The notes under the pieces were generated by a model. It was not told the DNA's origin, did no database searches, and saw only the letters and a program-made list of their open reading frames with translations. From the NCBI RefSeq assembly GCF_040436345.1, contig NC_133221.1:17171165-17235164 (forward strand): 64,000 nucleotides of DNA, in the 5' to 3' direction. Within the stretch, counting starts at the first letter, position 1. The number at the start of each line of letters is the position of its first letter. The DNA is from Pagrus major (lineage: Eukaryota > Chordata > Actinopteri > Spariformes > Sparidae). Positions 50,721 through 63,856 of the stretch are shown here, in pieces. The position numbers were made by a program, and so were the translations under genes.

Positions 50721-51949
50721 TCCTCCTTGTGTGTGAATGTGTGTACATTTGCCACCTCTGACAAAACCTTGAATTTCTATGCTTTGTGATGACACAGTTT
50801 CACATTTCTTCACCATACACTTACATTCCCGTTCTTACAATCATCATGTTAATGTGCCAATTGAGAGTCTTGGAAACTCAGAGCTCAAACACTAAAAGGT
50901 TAATGAGGTGCACATATTTAAGTAGTCATTAAAAGAAAAGTTAAATGACAACTCAAACAATTCCAGAAAAAGACATTTATATTGCATTTGTATCACAATG
51001 TTTTCTGCTTTAAATGAGTTTTCGTCTGTAATGAATTTGGTTTTAGCGTAACACTTCAGACATCAGTCTTCAAACATGCAGAACAGGAGACATGTGATTA
51101 CATTTTGCCATGGTTTGACTGGCAGAGGTCATAGTGTTTCCAGCTCTTGCTGTGTCAGTGGAAGCGAAGGGAAAAGAGGAGAGGCCCCTGCTCTCTTTAA
51201 AGACGTGGTTCACGGGGCCATAAGGGCCATCTGTTATATGTTAGAAACAAGATGCCTGCTAGTGGCTTCCCAGGAATCGCAGGACAGAGCCAACCACCAT
51301 GAATTCAGTCTGCCCCCCCCGTCCAACAATTTCTCAATTCCAGCTGAGTCTGCTCTTTCCTCTTATCTTGGTAGTGAGTCTTACTACAGTTCTTTTGATC
51401 ATCTCATTATTTTCCAACTCTTCTTCCTCATGTTCCTTTCCAGTCTCTTCATATCTCTTTTTTTTATTTTTCCTCAGAGTAATGTCTTCAGCAGTGGTAT
51501 TTTAAACCTGGCTTCCACCGAGCACACAGAGCTGCTGATCATATTTCTCTCAAATCTCATCAGTTTCTTTCTCTGTCTCTTGACTCTTGAGACTCCCACC
51601 CATATACTTCATACTCTCACTCTCCCCACACAATATGAGTCTACAGTGTCTGTTTTGTAACACTGATCTGTGATGGATGGCCATGTGTGTCCACACAAGC
51701 CACATCAACAGGAAACTGCACTGAACCAGTAAAAACAACAGTGTTGTATTTGACCCACAACTGCACACACACACAATGCATGTCTCGATTTAACTTTGAA
51801 TGTGCTCATTTGCAACTTAAGACACATGCTTATTATTAGTGTTCGGAAACTTATGCCAGTGAATTGTTTTATTTTTAGGAAACATGATACAGACGTAACA
51901 ATGACTAATGAACATTTATGGGAGCATAATATGAAAAACGCTTCATACA

Positions 51950-51979
51950 TTTTCCTTTCATTATAAAATGAAAGGAAAA
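51950..51979. repeat. Perfect 13-bp-stem hairpin
   Basis: TTTTCCTTTCATT (51950-51962), loop ataa, AATGAAAGGAAAA (51967-51979). Confidence 0.9.
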
Positions 51980-51996
51980 AGACACAAAACAAGACA

Positions 51997-52040
51997 AATT
52001 TGTGGGACAGAGAGTATTATGTCTCTCTGTCCCACAAATT
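51997..52040. repeat. Perfect 18-bp-stem hairpin
   Basis: AATTTGTGGGACAGAGAG (51997-52014), loop of 8 nt, and its exact complement CTCTCTGTCCCACAAATT (52023-52040). Pairing continues imperfectly outward (acaaaacaaga against tcttgttcttg). Confidence 0.95.
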
Positions 52041-52453
52041 CTTCTTGTTCTTGTTGTTTGTCTAGTGCAGGTCCCATTCAAAACATGCTGTTTGGTGTAG
52101 ACGATCTGATAATGTGAGGAGTTTACACATCCAGTCTTAAGCCTCCTGAACTACAGTACTCGCAGACTCATCAGGGCCACCCTGATAGTATGAAAAATGT
52201 TTGATATTTACAATTTAAAATCTGGATGACCACAACAACCAATGAGAGAGACAACCCCGAGCAGCTGACAGTGCTGTCAAGCAATGGTAAACATTCTAGC
52301 CTTTAAGGCTAATGTTAGCTAGCATACAACTGTTGACAGAAACGTAAAATCTCACCGCCACTTCTTGAAGAATGGAAAAGCCAAGTTGACTGCATCGCCC
52401 CTCTCGTCCAGACTTAACCTTAACCTTTACCTTCAGCTTTTGTATTTTTCTTA

Positions 52454-53037
52454 ATGCAGTGCAGTAGGTTACTACTACTACCACAGCAAGTTGTTGCACC
52501 AAGTCAATCTCCATTTAGTTTATGTCTGCTTCCCCATGAGATCATGTGGGTGGTGTCACATATGAGCCCAGTTTCAGCACCAAATTCGACACTGCACCTC
52601 CTTGGGTCCTCAGCAATATACCTGCCAAGTATGAAGTAGATCAGATGAACAGTTGTCGAGATATGTAAATTACATACAGAGAGACAAACTTAACTCATTT
52701 AAGCTTCTGCTTTGTTTTGTTTTTCTCACTGTGACGCATTACTATGGCAAGTTGTTACACCACGCTATCCTCAATTTTGTTTACGTGTACTTCCCCATGA
52801 GATCAAGTGAGAGGTATCACATATGAGCCCAGAGTACTGAGTGGTGTTTGCTGTTTTTTTTAAAAATAATTTATTAATACTGAACATGTCACATCTCCAA
52901 ATTGCACCAACTTGCAACCAACACTGCACTTTCTTAGATCCTCAGCAACAAACCTGCCAAGTGTGAAGTAGATCGCATGAACGGTTCTTGAGATATGTGA
53001 GGAACATACAGACAGAGACTCTTTGCTTTATAATTAG
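52454..53037 (+). repeat. Two direct copies of a ~290-bp repeat unit
   Basis: Copy 1 (about 52480-52690) and copy 2 (about 52740-53030) share cacatatgagcccag, gatcctcagcaa-type blocks, acctgccaag and agatatgt in the same order and spacing. The 'cctgccaag...gtagatc...gagatatgt...acatacagacagag' string is a common 3' portion of fish elements. Class unknown. Confidence 0.65.
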
Positions 53038-53039
53038 AT

Positions 53040-53040
<1 letters not shown>

Positions 53041-53073
<33 letters not shown>

Positions 53074-53099
53074 AGAAGAAGAAGAAGAAGAAGAAGAAG
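53041..53099. repeat. (GAA)n trinucleotide microsatellite
   Basis: About 19 GAA units with one GAG/GGA interruption at the left. It directly follows the tandem repeat copies, as if grown from an A/G-rich element tail. Confidence 0.95.
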
Positions 53100-54519
53100 G
53101 TGTACTGCATTAATCCCCATGGGGAATGTTTCCTGAAATAATAAAAGCTCTCTCAATTTGAAATACGAGTGATCAAAACAAAAACCTTGAGAACCTGTAG
53201 AACTTGAAATAATTAAAAAAGCCAAGAAAAAGGATTGAAATCAGTTATGTTTGAAAGGCCTATGTATGCAGTTTGGACCTCTGCACCTCATTGGAGTACA
53301 AATAAAGGACATAATTTACCATATTCTTGACTCAATGTGAGGTAAACTGTGTGGAAAATGTATGTCCTCGTCCATATTTGAGAGGGGTTTGGAGAACAGG
53401 CCATCCAAGGACAAGTGCTGATCCCAAAGGACCCTGGGACTGAACTGTGTGTGTGTGTGTGACCTTAAATGGGCACAGATCAACCCTAAGGTTTACATGA
53501 TTATAATATCTCTCATACCCTCTATTGTAATGCAGAAGATCTGTACTGTTTCAGATGACTTCATACAGTTTGAATCTGAAAACTTAATTACTATAATTAC
53601 CTACATAAATATCAAATGTTTCCTATGTCTGTAAAGGTAAATACATTTCTAGACATAACCATGTGGTCATACAGTTGTCATAAATATTTAAAAAGCTCTT
53701 CCAGTACTGTCAGTATTCCCATGTGATGGCAAGATGGTTTGATTTATAATCTGTTTTGTAATGTGCTGCTGATGTTGTTGTAAACAATGGACAAAGAACA
53801 GCTCTGATTCTGTTATCTGCACCTTTGACCTTAAGATCAGACTCTTCTCCTTGAGAAATAATGGCCCTAAACTTCAGGTATGTGCAGACCTCCTACCACA
53901 TGGATTTAATTTGCCTTGAATTCTTAGTTCCTAGGCTTGATCTTCAGCCAGCAATAACTGATTTTTGGCCACTTGGAGCAGAAACAAGATGTGCACGCAA
54001 CATTAAAGTTAGGGTAGGTAATGTAATTTAAAAGCATTTTTGTTATATTTCTTGAAATTCTCTTTACATACCCACCAGCCATTCCCTAAATTGATAGCGG
54101 TGAACAGTAACAATTGACCCTTCCTATGCCTTTTTTCACTCTGTGGTCCAATAACAGTTCAACAAGCTTGTTACCTGGATGCACCTTGGTCAACTTTTCT
54201 GTTTCCTGTTAAACTTATGTGGACTAAGTTTGTCTATACTGAAAAGAAAAACAAGTTGAGATGTTGCTGGGGGACATGTAAAAGCGAGACTCGACACGTG
54301 GAGTGGAGGGTGTTGTGTTTATTTTATTTTCCATTGTAAAGAGTGGATTAGGGTTAGGATTACCAACACCAAAGACCCCTATGTTTACAATGTAGAGTCT
54401 CTGGCTAGCTAATGTAATGAAAAGGTCAGCACCATGGTCTGTAGTTAGGAATAAATATATAGAGTACTTTTTGAAAAGGGGACATACCTGGCAGTGCAGG
54501 GTATCCAATAGTCACTCTC

Positions 54520-54760
54520 CTTTTAGCTCTGATTTTGGTCTCTACCAACTCCTTACATTTGGCTCTTCATCTGCTAAATGCTCTGTTCACCAGTTTGTAG
54601 TTGTGCTGTTTATTTCTGCTGCTTGGTGCTGAGCTGCTAGCATACAGTGGATTTGTAAAGCTTCTAAAAACCGCAAGCAGCTGCTGCTGTGGCCAAAGAC
54701 AGTGCCATGAGAGCAGCGAGAGTGAACCAAAACAGTAAAGTTACTGGTCTGAAAGCCAAA
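54520..54760. repeat. Second copy of the 'ttttggtctctaccaactc' repeat
   Basis: Shares ttttggtctctaccaactc and later gctgctgtggccaaag-like text with 29820-29990. Confidence 0.4.
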
Positions 54761-56811
54761 CAATGAGCTGAAACTCACTTCAAAGCCCCTTCAAGCTGAG
54801 GATTCAGCTAATGATTCTCTGCAGGTTCATGACATCAAGCGACCCCTCTCATGATGTCACACTGTCAATATAAAATTGCTGATTATAGCTGCTTTAAAGC
54901 ATTGAGGATCATAAGCAAAAACGTATGTGGGCTTTACTGGTAGTATGATTGTGTGGTGAAAGTGCCACCTTTATGTCCCCCAAAAGCCCTAAAACATGTG
55001 AGTCATGTCCTCTTACATGAATAATAATGGTCAAAAACTATTTAATGTGTGTGTTTTTGTAGAGTTGAATTACAGAAGTTCATGTTGTGTTTCAGTGAAG
55101 TGGGTCAGGCAGGAAGAGCTGGAAGGCTTTGGTCAGGCAGGTCAGACACCTCGCATGCCGCTGCTCTACAGCACAGCTGGCATTTATGTAGACCAGACTG
55201 ACCTGGAAGGAAGGAGGCAGATGGAGACACATGAACACACATATGTGCATGCAGACGTGGATCCAACCACATTAATGTAACAACAAAGAAGAGGAATGCT
55301 GATTTGCATTTTTTATTGGTTGATATAGAAATGAATCTGCAGCATGATTCAGACTGTATTGCAATGTAGCAGAACCACCATCTCTAAATCTCTTTTTAAG
55401 ATGGAAAATCTCTTTCCCTTGACAGCTCTCAGTAATTATGAGTCAAAGATAAAGCAGCGGTGTCTCTCCATGTGTGGTCCCCGGGTTTGCGTTTGTTTAA
55501 TTAACATTTCCTCCTTTGGGTGGCGTTTTAGCTCAGGCTTAAACCTTGAACACAGTCAGCGGCAGTCCCAAAGTCTCAGTGCTGGCATGCTGCTTCTAGA
55601 GCAAGGTTCACAGACCAGTTCCAGAGAGATAAAGAGAGGGAGGGAGGGAAGCTGTGGGTCAGGTAGAGGAGGAAAAGGTTGTCAAGAAGTACTGTCACTT
55701 GTGGTTTGTTGGAAAAACAGTAGCTTGATGGGAAAAGGTTGGGAGTAAGAGCTGGGTGAATGTGTGTCTGTGTGCCTGTAGTTGTAGGAGGCACAGTACG
55801 TGCAGTATTGTAGATGTTCATAGAAGCAAGTCTCCACGGGCAGTGCGCCTCCCTTCTGGGTCATGCAGAGCGCCTGCTGCCTGAGAGCTGCACTGTATGA
55901 TGAGGTGTAGCAGTGGGAGGTACAGCGTGGTACTAGGCTTGAAGTGAACACATGCACACCCACCCACCCACACAAGCACACACACACACACACACGCTCA
56001 GAGCAACACACCTGTCTGCCTCCCTGGTGTATGCCAGCAGTGCAGTTTAGTCTAATTGGACAAAAGCAGCAGCTCTCTGCAGACCGGCAGGACAGAAGCG
56101 AGGAGAACAAGACAGTTAACTCTGCGACTTCTGCTCCACGGTGGGACCTGAGCCAAGACCAAAAACCTCCCCCTCACACCGGCTTGTCCAGAATGCCAGT
56201 TTGCCTTAATTGGCGCTCAGCTGAGAGAAGAAGGGAGAAAGAATAAAGAAAGAGATGAACTAAGGGAGAAAAAGGGGAGAGGGAGAGTGAGGAGGGAAGG
56301 AAAATGAAATCTAAGTGAGCATATTTTGGCAGGATTTCAGCCGGCTGATGGGGTGAGGAGAGGCTAATGTCAGTGGGGGGTTGGGGAACACAGTGCGAAT
56401 AAGCAGCCGCACATCTCCTGAAATGAGACTTGCTGTAGCTATTAGTATGCACAGTTATGTCATGCGTTTGCCTGCATGTACATGAACAAGTTCACTCCTG
56501 CAGGGTGTATTGTGGATGCAATCTCTGTTTTCCAAGAATGTTAGAACAACGGGACATTAGGAAATTGTGTGTTTGCATGAGCTGATTTACATTCATAAAT
56601 CACTTTCTCTGAACGCGCCTCCTAAGTGTGGCTGACTGTCTCCTACACAGAGTGGAAAGATGATGTGTTCCCCCTGTTCAGACAAAAACACTCACATCCA
56701 TCTACTTGTGTGCTAATCTCCAGACAAGCCTTTAAATCCAGTCTGGTGTGAACGTACATGTATAGATTTTACTCATCCTCCAAGCACACGCGTGGGGATG
56801 AATCATCTTTA

Positions 56812-56845
56812 GTGTGTGTGTGTATGTGTGTGTGTGTGTGTGTGT
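56812..56845. repeat. (TG)n microsatellite
   Basis: Thirty-four bases of TG with a single A interruption. Confidence 0.9.
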
Positions 56846-58189
56846 CATGTGGAAGCTGGAGAGAGAGGGAAGGAGTGAGGCAGAGATAAAAGGAAGGAGA
56901 TGAATGGGTGTTAATGCATGCCTCACCTCATGTCCCCCAGCTCCTCCCTTCCAGCCAGGGCAGGAACATTTTTTCCACATTTCTGTTAACATTCAGGGCT
57001 GTGTACACGTTTCCAGGGCCAATTTTAGAGTTCATTTATTTAGAGGTTTCATTCCATTCTGTGAGAAAGAAAGAGAGAGAAAGTCGGGGTGTTGAATGTT
57101 GGGGCTGATACACAGAAATGGAAAGAACTCAGCATTCAGAACACTCACCACATGTCAGACTTGGCCATTGTGTATATTAAAATGCATCTGTTTCAGTAGA
57201 AAATATTGATCAGTGAAGGAAAAACAAAACACCAGCACTATCAAGTGAGAGAATCAACCTTATGCAACAAGTACAAATGCCCCCTACTGGGTTCCTGGTA
57301 GAAACACACTCTGGCATCCTCCAACTTAAAAGCACATGAAAAGATTCCCCTGAACTCACTTCATAAATGTTGAATGCATCTCAAGAGCAATGCATTCTTC
57401 ATTATCTACCCTTTGTGCAGTCTGTGTTTGTGTAGAGTGATAGTGCAGGCAGCGTTTGTTCAATTTGTAATGCTTTGCCCTCGGATTCTTGTCTCGCTGT
57501 CTTCCTTTTATCTTGTTTCTTTTAAGCCCTCTGTTCTGCTGTCAGATGCATTGTTTCTCAAGCCGCTTCGGATTGTGTTCCTATGCTTCCTCGATGTTTG
57601 GCAGCCATATCAGCGTCAGACAAGTGGAGACATTCAGCAGCGATGTTCAATATTCCTCTGGTGAATCGCCCCTTCAATCACAGTCGTTTAGAGCATCCAT
57701 TACAAGCAGAGAGAAGGAGGGGATGGAGGGAGGCCGGGGAGCGGAGGGGGGTGTTGCATGTGGCAAACCAGTGTGCTGTCTGAACCTGAGAATAGATAAT
57801 ATATCTGTCCCTATGATAGATGCGTCGATATTTTCTCTTGAGAGATTATTTTTTAATGTAGAAAAGTCAAGTAAAACCAAGGCTGTAAGGCTGTACTATC
57901 AATACAGCTCAACCAGTGGGATCGTGAAATGTGAAGGACATAAAGATGCGCATTGTGTCTATGTTCTGAAGTAGACTACTTTGTTAGCCCCAGTGTAATG
58001 TGTGTGACACTTAATGCATAAAAGTCTCCTTTAAAGATCATTGCGATTATAAATCCATAGCTTGGAGTTGAATTTCTCAAAGGCTAAGTTCACCTCAAAG
58101 TGAAAAATTCAGTCACTGTCCACTCACCACCCGGCTACAAGTCCCCATCTACTTCAGACTTATTCTTCAAAGACACCACAACAGGGAGC

Positions 58190-58692
58190 CATCTTGGGTC
58201 CTTCTCCCAGTTTTGGTAAGGATTGGCTGAGCATGAGCAAAGACAATGGAAGTAAATGTATCTGTTTAAAGCAATATTATGTAGAAATTGGCATTTTGTG
58301 GAATTTGGCGCCTCCCACAGTTTCTGAGTGCAACACCACTGTTGTAAATACAAATCCCAGGTCTGTAACTCTTTTAGGTGCTAAGTACAAACAAAACTCA
58401 TTACATCATAACAATGTAATGTGTTGAAAAGCTGCATCTTGAAGTAAACATATATGTAAAGCTGTGATCCTTCCCCTCTTACTGAAGTTACATAGTGCAG
58501 AAACAAGTGATGGGGGCGAAGTGGCTGACACAGAGACACCATTCACCCTGTTACAAGACACTGTACCATCAAAATTATTTTGAAGCTGTTAATTTAATTA
58601 TTTTAATAATTTTGGCCTCCTCTCCCAGTTTTGGTGAGGATGGCTGAGTGCAAGCAAACATAATGGAAGTAATTGCATCTGTTTATTGCAGT
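58190..58692 (+). repeat. Direct repeat pair, one copy with an inserted element
   Basis: tctcccagttttggtaagg...gtatctgttta (58202-58267) recurs as tctcccagttttggtgagg...gcatctgttta (58621-58684). After the first copy the sequence continues with ttaaagcaatattatgtag and ends near gaagttacatagtgcag, a MITE-like pair of ends absent from the second copy. Confidence 0.5.
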
Positions 58693-60204
58693 TATGGATC
58701 TTTACAAATGTTTTTATGTTTTGAACAAAATGTGTCAACTCCACAATTGCATAAATTTTTCTCAAGAGCAATTCTTGAAGGGGACACCAAAAGTAGTGCT
58801 GTAACTCTGTCCCCCTGCTGGCTGATTAACACTACATTGCACTGCTAGCTTCTCTCATTGACTGGAATTCAAACAGCTTGCAAATATTGGTTGATGTTAC
58901 CGCAGCTGTGGCAAACTTCAGCTACCTGCTATCTACCATAAAAAGTGACCTGTAATTTAATGAAACGAAAAAGATTATAAATGTATTTGATTGCATTGTG
59001 TGGTAGACTTACTGTAGGTCAGCAACAACGACAGACTCACCCACACACATAGTGAAGTTACATAGGTCAGTGATACAGTATATTGGGGGAACAAATCATA
59101 TTTTTCCCAGGATGTGGGGGGGTTGCCCCCTTCTGTCCTCCACGTATGGTTTTAAAAGCAACAAGATGACACAGTGATGAAAAAATAACTCAGGTGTAGA
59201 AATCAAAAATGTGTTGCATCAATTTACATCGCTAATCATTTCACAATTGCATTTATGCCCTCTGAGTAAGATGTGAATCATGATGTGCCGAGAGATTCCC
59301 AACCCTCTTTCTGGTGAAAAACTCTCATCTCTTCGATGTTGAAGCTGCTTTGGTTTGTCCCGTACGTTTGTAAGAAACAGAGAGATGATAAGAGAGTAGA
59401 GTCTAGTGCATCTTGTCACCTACTGGCGAGGCAGCCAAGCTTCTGTCTCCTGTAGACAGCAGAAACATCCTGACAGCAGTCTGCCACCACCCTGTCACTT
59501 TGGAGAGGTGGATGCTGGAGAGACAGCCCTGTCAACCATTAAAGCACCTGACAGTGCACCTCAGGGGTGTGCGTGCTTGTGAGTATGCGTTCATGTTGGT
59601 TCAGCGCCAGCAGATACTCAGCCTTCTTTCTTTTCTGCCGATGCCTCCAAAGAGGAACCAGAGTGGGTGCTGTCATGCAGCTCGTATTTGTTCCAATAAT
59701 CAGGTGTTGATTTCTACACAGTCGGATTGTAACTAGCTTGAATGGAGCATGGCGTGCAGAGTGCTGCAAAAGTGAGATGAGATCACACACTGAGTCATGA
59801 GCTCAGCAGCTTCAGGCCTAAGAAATGCTGTTTGTTGGTCAGAGAATAATTGGTTGGGTCTCAGAACACGCATGCAGTATTTCATAATAATGTCATCACC
59901 ACCAACCTTTTCCTGCTCCTGATGGTAACCCTTTGAGTTGTTTCCTTGGATGAACCTGCTGTACTCACTGAAATGCCAACAGACTCTGATTTCATCTATA
60001 AGGAAGACGGATGAATCATAACCAAGTGTTAATTGAGTTTAATCAGCCCTGATATAAAGCGCACATCTAAATATGGTGCATACGCTTTGTGTGTATTGCT
60101 GTGTTAGTGATTACAGCTTCCTGGTTCATCAAACTGACTTAGAGGAGAAAAGAAACATACATAATCATGACCATGATGAGTTCAAGCTTTATGAAGACTG
60201 GTAG

Positions 60205-60206
<2 letters not shown>

Positions 60207-60238
<32 letters not shown>
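60207..60238. repeat. (TG)16 microsatellite
   Basis: Thirty-two bases of perfect TG. Confidence 0.9.
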
Positions 60239-60241
<3 letters not shown>

Positions 60242-62049
60242 GCATGGATACAATGTTCACCCGTGCAACACACAAGCCTTCCATAAGATATGCACACTCA
60301 TGTCTGGTGTAGACACAAATGCTCATGTATGCATTGTCTGATAATCTGAACACACAAGCACAAACACATTATTTCCTGTATGAAAAGTCCCAGATAAAGG
60401 CATTGATGAGTGAAATATGTTTGTTTAGCTGTACATATACAGTATATCCTGTATTTAACCAGGTAATTACTTTACATTACTTTAGTATTGTGTTACTTGG
60501 ATTACGTTTTTTCTAACAGGTAATTGTCGGAATACATTTACATGTAACCCTCCTAACCCTGTGTACTACTGTTGGCGCCACTCTCACAAACACAGCATTA
60601 GCAACATGGCTACCGCGAGTGACCTGAATACTGTACAAGGCAAAAAAAACAACTGTAAGAATCCATACTGACCTAGAAACCCTGATCTCAGTGATATGTA
60701 GAGACAGAGAAAAACACCAAGTTGTATTGATAAGTAGGCAAGTTTTGAGACTTATTGATCCGGTGTAAAGAATGTCGGTTTTGAACCGTCTCGAGTCCCG
60801 GTGGTCGGGGGGAAGACATATCAGGTTATATAAAAGGTTATAGTACATACTTTGATTGAAGAGTTTATCTGTTGTACCATCCTCTCCTTCGCTATCCATC
60901 TCTCATACAGAGGATCAAGAACAGTTTCATATCTGCAGTACAGTTTAGTCAAGCTTATCTCACAGACTCACAAAGCTGTTTGACTGCCCCACTGTGTGCT
61001 GCAATGAATTGTCAGGCTAAATGACCACATGCACACACACACACCCCCCCCCACACACACACCAAGAATGCCAACATGCCATCATTGTGAAATTCGAGAC
61101 CGCCTGCTCGCTCCATGGAAACAAAAAGAAAAAAAAAAAGGTCACTCTGCCGCTGGCCTCATGATCATAAATGAACTGGAGCTGTCCCAGTCAGGAAAAC
61201 CCCGTCTGATCCATGAAGTGATCGCACACTCTTTAACTGCCAGAAACACACTGATGATGACACTGTTACTGGAAAACACATGATACCCACAACCCAACAT
61301 GGCCTCCCCTCTGTAAATAGCTTTATGTATCATAACAGACCTGGGTGTTACTATTTCCAGGGACAGCCCTCACTCAGCGTGGCATTACATCTGCTCTCTG
61401 AGTTGTATAGTTGGATTGGCAGACAGACAGCTGGGCGAGGAAACAGAGGAAAAACCAGCTGAGAGGAGAGAAACAGAGGACAGGAAGAGAGAAAAATTAA
61501 GAGAGTGGGAACGTTATCCTGGAATAGCCAGCAACTGGAGCTGCAGACTCCACCCTTCTCACCCCTCCCCTTACTCTCTCTCTCCCTTTCTCCCTCGCTA
61601 TCTCTCTCCCTCTCTCTCCGAAGCAGTCTCCTAGTGTGTCATTTGACCAGGCAGTTCACAGAGGCAGAGAGCTCAGCACCAAAAAGAAAACGGGAAAAGC
61701 AGAGAGACAGAGCAAAGGGAGCACGTTCAAAATAAGCTTGCTGGAATGTTTCTTTGGCTGAAAAGAAACCCCCGTGAGTGTGGATTTCCTCTTGACTGCT
61801 GCTGCTTTTTGTGGACTCTTTTTACCCTCCTCTCGGTCTGGAAGTCTGGGGCTTTAAGTCTGTCTTCGGTCAACTGAGGAGGAAGGATCAACTGACACCT
61901 TTTTGGGGATTTACACTTTGAGGAGTGAACCTCTACTTGTGTATGTGAGAGAGAGGGGGACTTTAGAGAGACAGAGAGGAAATTAGAAGAGGGGGAGGGA
62001 GAGGGAGAGAGTGCCGGGCCATGCCCACCTCTGCTCATGGTTCAACAGC

Positions 62050-62155
62050 ATGAAAGGGGGCCACCATCACCATCGCCACCACCGAGGCTGTGGCTGCCAA
62101 CACTTGTTCCGTAAAGTCCTGGTCAAGTGTGGCTGCTGCTATGCCCGAGTCAGAG
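62050..62155 (+). CDS. Candidate first coding exon of an unidentified plus-strand gene
   Basis: The ATG at 62050 opens a frame encoding MKGGHHHHRHHRGCGC, then QHLFRKVLVKCGCCYARVR, and reaches a good donor CAGAG|GTCAGT at 62156 in phase 1. The His-run plus paired-Cys composition is distinctive. A long purine-rich, UTR-like stretch precedes it, and no competing frame shares the donor. By human synteny the next gene beyond ANKRD33 is FIGNL2 in this orientation, followed by SCN8A, so an alternative N-terminus of fignl2 is one possibility; I do not recognise the peptide. The rest of the protein is outside the window or in unrecognised exons. Confidence 0.4.
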
Positions 62156-62650
62156 GTCAGTGTCACACCCACACACTCACAGAAAATGTTGATGTTCATT
62201 GAGTTTGTCATCATCAGTCTAAGTTCTTTGCCCTGAGGTTGGTGCTGTACTTTAAGAAATGCTTTCTGTGTGTGTGTGTTTTCGTTGATCACACTGAACA
62301 GGAAGCAATAACTAATCATAATAATAATAATACCTCCGCGTTCGCTGGCTCGTCTTCTCCTCCACATTTTCTCACATGTCCACCCACCTCTCCCTTATCT
62401 CCCCTTCCATTCCCAGCGAGCGTATGCTAATGCTTTGAGTGTAAGCCTCCAATCCTCTCGCCTGCTCTCTCCCTCTGCCTCCAGCTAAAGCAACAGATGT
62501 GTGTCACATACACATCAGAGCGGGCGAGAAAAATAAAAAGTCCTTCCCACAGATGACTACACTGTGAGGAACAGGGGAGGAGGACAAGCGAGCATCAAAC
62601 ATTCTTCCATTAGAGATAGAGAAGGAAAGAGAGAGAGGGAGTGTGTGTTA

Positions 62651-62652
<2 letters not shown>

Positions 62653-62717
<65 letters not shown>
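62653..62717. repeat. (TG)32 microsatellite
   Basis: Sixty-five bases of TG. Confidence 0.95.
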
Positions 62718-62718
<1 letters not shown>

Positions 62719-62882
62719 CTCATCATGATGAGTGTGTGTCAGTTGGGTATGTGCAGCACGTGGATGGATGAAACACACAGGGGGACTGAACCACTCTGAA
62801 ACATTCCTCTACCCCAAACAGTGAAGCTGAACAAAACATCAGTAATCTCCCCTCTCTCTCACTCTCCCTCTGTGTATGTGTA

Positions 62883-62905
62883 TGTGTGTGTGTGTGTGTG
62901 TGTGT
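62883..62905. repeat. (TG)n microsatellite, short
   Basis: Twenty-three bases of TG preceded by tgtatgtgta. Confidence 0.85.
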
Positions 62906-63856
62906 CTTTCTCCCTCCAACTCTCCTGTTTGTTGTAATGAAGTGCAGCAGGAATAGCAGTGGCCCATTAGCTTAGTGTGGTTGAGTAAAAGCAGCGGGTG
63001 GCACGATATGTAATAACAACACGGCTGGTGGTGAGCGTGCAAGCAGTCTTCGCAACAAGAGCTTAAACAGAACTTTCAAAGCTTGCAGGTAGAAGTGCAA
63101 CATCTACCCACAAGCTTTAAAAGACAGAAATCAAATCTGTCTTCCTGTCTTCCTGTCCTGTGCACACACATGACCTCCATCGCTGCAGCTCGGAGGCAAA
63201 GTTAAAACAACAACTGCACACTAAATGACACAAGCTGTGTGTTTGTTCCCCTTTTACAAGCCGACATCAAAGGGATAAACAGTGGGCCTACCTGCTGAGG
63301 CTCTGTACATGAGGGGAGGTTCATGAAGTCAACTTTCATATTACTGGCCAACGTTGTTGGATACATACCTCAGATTCCTCCAGTTTAATCTCTTATGTAA
63401 TGGATATTCTCCTTTTCTATCGCCTGCAGCTCCCCTCTGCACCTCTGCCATGTTATCATAGCAAATACACGCACGCTTTAAGACCATAATGTATAAACAT
63501 GCGGGGGATTGGAAGAATGAAACATTTGAGGCTATTAAAAGAAATCTCAATAAACACCAAGCAATCCAGAAGTTTTAAACAACCTCTAAGAAATCAGGTC
63601 CAAGATGAGATGTTTTATGTTTTACAGTAAGAGGCAGAAACCTTCTTGATCTCGTTTTACAATCTGAGCAGGAGAAATAAAAGCGCTCTACCCCCTCCAG
63701 GGAAGCCACATTATAAAGCTACAGTAGTCTCTGTGAGGAACTTAACTATTCATGCGAAGCTGTGTGCTCCATAAAACCTCCTCATAGCGCATGCAAAGTA
63801 CATTTCTATGTTCTATATTTCTACATACAGTCCTCTCCAATCATCAGTTTCCATAA

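Larger units (their letters stand above)
45480..62040. other. Gene-poor, repeat-rich region
   Basis: Sixteen kilobases with no gene I can support. Recognisable contents are transposable elements (46.0, 46.7, 48.3, 50.1 and 58.2 kb), tandem duplicates (52.5-53.0 kb), hairpins (51.95-52.04 kb), and microsatellites (53.04, 56.81 and 60.21 kb). The remainder is AT-rich unique-looking DNA, some of it possibly regulatory for ankrd33 or the next gene. Confidence 0.5.
62156..63856 (+). other. Presumed intron after the 62-kb candidate exon
   Basis: Holds TG microsatellites (62.65 and 62.88 kb) and unremarkable sequence. I see no exon here. Confidence 0.4.

Noticed and set aside
57489-57974. 161-codon plus-strand frame
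   Set aside because: It begins at TTG rather than ATG and has no domain or splice support; likely chance.
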